Below the pieces are notes generated by a model, which saw only the letters and a list, made by a program, of their open reading frames with translations, was not told the origin of the DNA and did not search any database. Shown in pieces: positions 30,908-33,545 of a DNA stretch of 33,545 nucleotides. Within the stretch, counting starts at the first letter, position 1; every line of letters starts with the position of its first letter. Source of the stretch: UBA1723 sp045641065. GTDB lineage: Bacteria > Bacteroidota > Bacteroidia > Bacteroidales > Paludibacteraceae. A program made the position numbers and the translations under genes. The DNA lies in contig JAZUGF010000098.1 in assembly GCA_045641065.1 (NCBI GenBank), positions 1-33,545 of the forward strand, written 5' to 3'.

Positions 30908-30941
30908 GTCATTTCCACTTCCAATGGAAGTAAAAAATGAC
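30908..30941 (+). promoter_or_regulatory. Hairpin in the glnN leader
   Basis: GTCATTT, CC, ACTTCC pairs with GGAAGT, AAA, AAATGAC around a three-base loop: thirteen pairs with one internal loop. It lies about 15 bases after the expected transcript start and 80 before the ATG. No known riboswitch was recognised. Confidence 0.5.
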
Positions 30942-31021
30942 CTTTTCTAAGCAAAAACAAAGAATTTTTCTTCCAAGTGAAATTTTGAAAATAGTAATAA
31001 CATTATAAAACGCGAATCATT

Positions 31022-33217
31022 ATGTCAAACTTAAGATTCAAAGTTGTTAGCGAGGCTTTCAAGAAGAAAGCGCTTGCAGTAGCATCTCCAGAGGGGATGA
31101 CATCAGAATACTACGGTAAGTATGTGTTCAACAGAGAGAAGATGATCAAGTATCTTTCAAAAGAGACTTACAAGATCCTTACTAAAGCAATCGACAATGG
31201 TGAAACTCTAGACCGTACAATCGCTAACGGTGTTGCCGCAGGTATGAAGAGCTGGGCAATGGAGATGGGTGCCACTCACTATACACACTGGTTCCAGCCT
31301 CTAACAGAGGGAACAGCTGAGAAGCACGACTCATTTATTGAGTACGCGGGTATGCCTGGTGGTCCAGTTATCGAGGAGTTCTCAGGAAAGCTTCTTGCAC
31401 AGGCTGAGCCAGATGCATCATCATTCCCATCAGGAGGTATCCGTTCTACATTTGAGGCACGTGGATATACAGCTTGGGATCCATCATCACCAGCATTCAT
31501 TGTAGACGACACACTATGTATCCCTACAGTATTTATCTCATACACTGGTGAGCAGCTTGACTACAAGACTCCACTTTTGAAGGCTCTTGGCGCTGTAGAT
31601 AAGGCAGCTGTTGATGTTTGCCACTACTTCGACGCTTCAGTTAAGAAGGTATTCTCTTACCTAGGTTGGGAGCAGGAGTACTTCTTGGTTGACGAGGGTC
31701 TATACGCAGCACGTCCAGACTTGCTACTTACAGGTCGTACATTGATCGGACACGAGTCTGCAAAGAACCAGCAGCTTGACGACCACTACTTCGGATCAAT
31801 TCCTTCAAGAGTTCAGGCTTTCATGCGTGACCTTGAGTTCGAGGGTTACAAATATAATATTCCATTGAAGACTCGTCACAACGAGGTAGCTCCAAACCAG
31901 TTTGAGTTGGCTCCAATCTTCAATGAGACAAACTTCGCTAACGACCAGAACCTTCTTATCATGACAATCATGGAGAAGATCGCTCGTAAGCACGGTTTCC
32001 GCGTACTTCTTCACGAGAAGCCATTCGCAGGAATCAACGGTTCAGGTAAGCACAACAACTGGTCACTAGGTACAAACACAGGTGTAGGTTTGTTCACTCC
32101 AGGTAAGACTCCAGAGGAGAACCTACAGTTTGTAACATTCGTAGTAAATGCTTTGATGGCTGTTTACAAGAACAATGCACTTCTTAAGGCATCTGTAATG
32201 ACAGCTCAGAACGCTCACCGTCTAGGAGCAAACGAGGCACCACCAGCAATCATATCTGTATTCCTTGGAAGCCAGATCTCAGCTGTTCTTGACAAGCTTG
32301 AGGCTGCTACATCAGAGGAGGCTATCGTAATGGACTCTAAGAAGAAGATGAAGCTTGCAGTTGCTACAATTCCAGAGTTGCTAATCGATAACACAGATCG
32401 TAACCGTACTTCACCATTCGCATTCACAGGAAACCGTTTCGAGTTCCGTGCAGTAGGTTCATCAGCAAACTGTGCATGTGCAATGATCGCATTGAACTCA
32501 GCTATGGCTGCTCAGCTTAAGGATTTCAAGGCTGCAGTTGACGCTAAGATCGCTGCAGGAGCAAGCAAGAGCAAGGCATTGTTCGAGGTTATCAAGCAGT
32601 ATATCAAGGAGAGTAAGGCTATCCGTTTCGACGGTAACGGTTACTCAGATGAGTGGAAGGCTGAGGCAGCTAAGCGTGGTTTGAACTGCGAGACTTCAGT
32701 TCCAGTTATCTACGACGCATACACAACTCCAGAGTCTGTAAAGATGTTCGAGAGCCTAGGTGTATTCAGCGAGAGAGAGCTTGAGGCAAGAAACGAGATC
32801 AAGTGGGAGACATATACAAAGAAGATCCAGATCGAGGCACGTGTGCTAGGCGACATGGCAATCAACAATATCATCCCAGTTGCAACACGCTACCAGTCAT
32901 TGCTTCTTGACAACGTATTCAAGATGACTCAGGTTTACGGTAAGGACGAGGCATTGAAGCTTGCAGGTACAGATTCAGATCTTATCCGTGAGATTTCAGA
33001 GCGTATCGCTAAGATCAAGACTTTGACTGCTGAGATGATCGAGGCAAGAAAGGTTGCTAACAAGATCGAGGCAGAGCGTGCTAAAGCAGTTGCTTACCAT
33101 GATACAGTAATCCCATTCTTCGACAAGATCCGTTACGAGATCGACAAGCTTGAGATGATCGTTGACGATGAGATGTGGACTTTGCCTAAGTATCGTGAGC
33201 TATTGTTCATCAGATAA
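31022..33217 (+). CDS. glnN: Glutamine synthetase type III
   Basis: GlnN makes glutamine from glutamate, ammonia and ATP and is the main ammonia-assimilating enzyme in many Bacteroidota. The 731-residue length is that of the type III (GSIII) class rather than the 450-residue type I. Typical GSIII segments are present: the start SNLRFKVVSEAFKKK, EFSGKLLAQAEPDASSFPSGG, GWEQEYFLVD with the metal-binding Glu, RHNEVAPNQFELAP, HEKPFAGINGSGKHNNWS and NRTSPFAFTGNRFEFRAVGSS. Codon choice is restricted, as in highly expressed genes. It has its own promoter and a structured 127-base leader. A terminator follows. Confidence 0.97.
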   Translation: MSNLRFKVVSEAFKKKALAVASPEGMTSEYYGKYVFNREKMIKYLSKETYKILTKAIDNGETLDRTIANGVAAGMKSWAMEMGATHYTHWFQPLTEGTAEKHDSFIEYAGMPGGPVIEEFSGKLLAQAEPDASSFPSGGIRSTFEARGYTAWDPSSPAFIVDDTLCIPTVFISYTGEQLDYKTPLLKALGAVDKAAVDVCHYFDASVKKVFSYLGWEQEYFLVDEGLYAARPDLLLTGRTLIGHESAKNQQLDDHYFGSIPSRVQAFMRDLEFEGYKYNIPLKTRHNEVAPNQFELAPIFNETNFANDQNLLIMTIMEKIARKHGFRVLLHEKPFAGINGSGKHNNWSLGTNTGVGLFTPGKTPEENLQFVTFVVNALMAVYKNNALLKASVMTAQNAHRLGANEAPPAIISVFLGSQISAVLDKLEAATSEEAIVMDSKKKMKLAVATIPELLIDNTDRNRTSPFAFTGNRFEFRAVGSSANCACAMIALNSAMAAQLKDFKAAVDAKIAAGASKSKALFEVIKQYIKESKAIRFDGNGYSDEWKAEAAKRGLNCETSVPVIYDAYTTPESVKMFESLGVFSERELEARNEIKWETYTKKIQIEARVLGDMAINNIIPVATRYQSLLLDNVFKMTQVYGKDEALKLAGTDSDLIREISERIAKIKTLTAEMIEARKVANKIEAERAKAVAYHDTVIPFFDKIRYEIDKLEMIVDDEMWTLPKYRELLFIR

Positions 33218-33239
33218 TAAACTACTGACTGATATATTA

Positions 33240-33276
33240 AAAAATCCGCTGGACGAAAGTTCAGCGGATTTTTTAT
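33240..33276 (+). terminator. Intrinsic terminator of glnN
   Basis: AAAATCCGCTG and CAGCGGATTTT pair, with the inner GGAC/GTTC closing on GAAA, followed by TTTTTT. It begins 23 bases after the stop. Confidence 0.9.
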
Positions 33277-33401
33277 TTATGAGAGGAGCTAGTTAGAATT
33301 GATATGAACGGAATAAATATAAGGAAATTTGCATAGTATCCTAAATAGCCATTTTGTATGATAAACAGTTGCTAGGAAAAACGTATTCCTTTCAAACATA
33401 A

Positions 33402-33450
33402 AAAGAGAGGGTGTATCAAAACTAAGAAAGTTGCGATATACCCTCTTTTT
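33402..33450. repeat. Long hairpin with GAGGGTGTATC arm
   Basis: The left arm (33402-33417, AAAGAGAGGGTGTATC) pairs over 16 positions (two G-U) with GATATACCCTCTTTTT (33435-33450) around a 17-base loop. It may be a terminator for a gene beyond the window on either strand, or a remnant of an insertion-sequence end; no transposase is present. Confidence 0.5.
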
Positions 33451-33545
33451 AACTCTCTGAGACTTGAATGGATTTTTGAAAAGCGGAGAAATCAAAATTT
33501 GACTTAAATATTCGATTCTCACGAGTTGAAATTTTCATAAAAGAA

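Larger units (their letters stand above)
30451..31021. other. 571-base divergent region between GH30 and glnN
   Basis: From left to right it holds the GH30 promoter (30478-30509, minus), a hexamer-based inverted repeat (30513-30597), an AT-rich stretch without recognised content (30600-30740), a 12-base-arm inverted repeat (30747-30785), the glnN promoter (30857-30887) and the glnN leader with a hairpin (30908-30941). Reading frames opening in this region are low-complexity products of the hexamer repeat. Confidence 0.65.
33218..33545. other. 328-base tail without a gene
   Basis: After the glnN terminator (33240-33276) the only structure is a long hairpin at 33402-33450. The minus-strand frame at 33289-33522 runs through that hairpin and has no recognisable features. 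Nothing else is seen up to the window end. Confidence 0.6.

Noticed and set aside
33289..33522. 77-codon minus-strand frame near the window end
   Set aside because: It passes through a long hairpin, has no start signal and shows no recognisable domain.

Overview
The window comes from a low-GC member of the Bacteroidota, most likely a gut- or rumen-type Bacteroidales close to Prevotella or Bacteroides. The evidence is a type III glutamine synthetase, PorZ and several type IX secretion (T9SS) sorting domains, the order DUF6089 / uppS / bamA / ompH, DUF4293, and many promoters of the Bacteroidota form TTTG-N19-TAnnTTTG with little Shine-Dalgarno sequence.

Layout. Positions 1-4717 are on the minus strand: a tilS fragment cut by the window edge, a T9SS type-B cargo protein translationally coupled to a DUF4293 membrane protein, a PurF-like protein whose glutaminase active site is lost, and an outer-membrane barrel protein. 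A divergent intergenic region (4718-4917) is followed by a long plus-strand stretch. First comes a tight operon of cdaA, lolD, comF and dnaG; the dnaG frame continues without a stop into a complete 5-formyltetrahydrofolate cyclo-ligase domain. Next is the envelope cluster DUF6089, uppS, bamA and three OmpH/Skp-like chaperones, then tRNA-Trp and murI. After a 544-base gene-free stretch come a Cof-type HAD phosphatase and a VanZ-like protein, with the initiator tRNA-fMet on the opposite strand. A tandem GH26 mannanase-type T9SS cargo follows, then porZ, argB, rdgB and rpmH. A solitary Fic gene bracketed by related palindromes, a GH30 T9SS cargo on the minus strand, and glnN with a structured leader complete the window.

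How the genes fit together. One theme is envelope building: UppS supplies the lipid carrier, MurI supplies D-glutamate, BamA with OmpH proteins inserts barrels, and LolD powers lipoprotein release. The second is T9SS export of polysaccharide-degrading enzymes (GH26, GH30), with the surface component PorZ encoded just after one such cargo. Housekeeping genes (dnaG, argB, rdgB, rpmH, glnN, tRNAs) sit between them.

The least ordinary items are the DnaG/cyclo-ligase fusion, the PurF-like protein without catalytic cysteine, the Fic gene with a C-terminal winged helix and flanking palindromes, and at least two families of short intergenic palindromes whose stems differ by paired (compensatory) changes. 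I found no CRISPR array, prophage or intact insertion sequence. All family assignments are by reading motifs and were not checked by database search.
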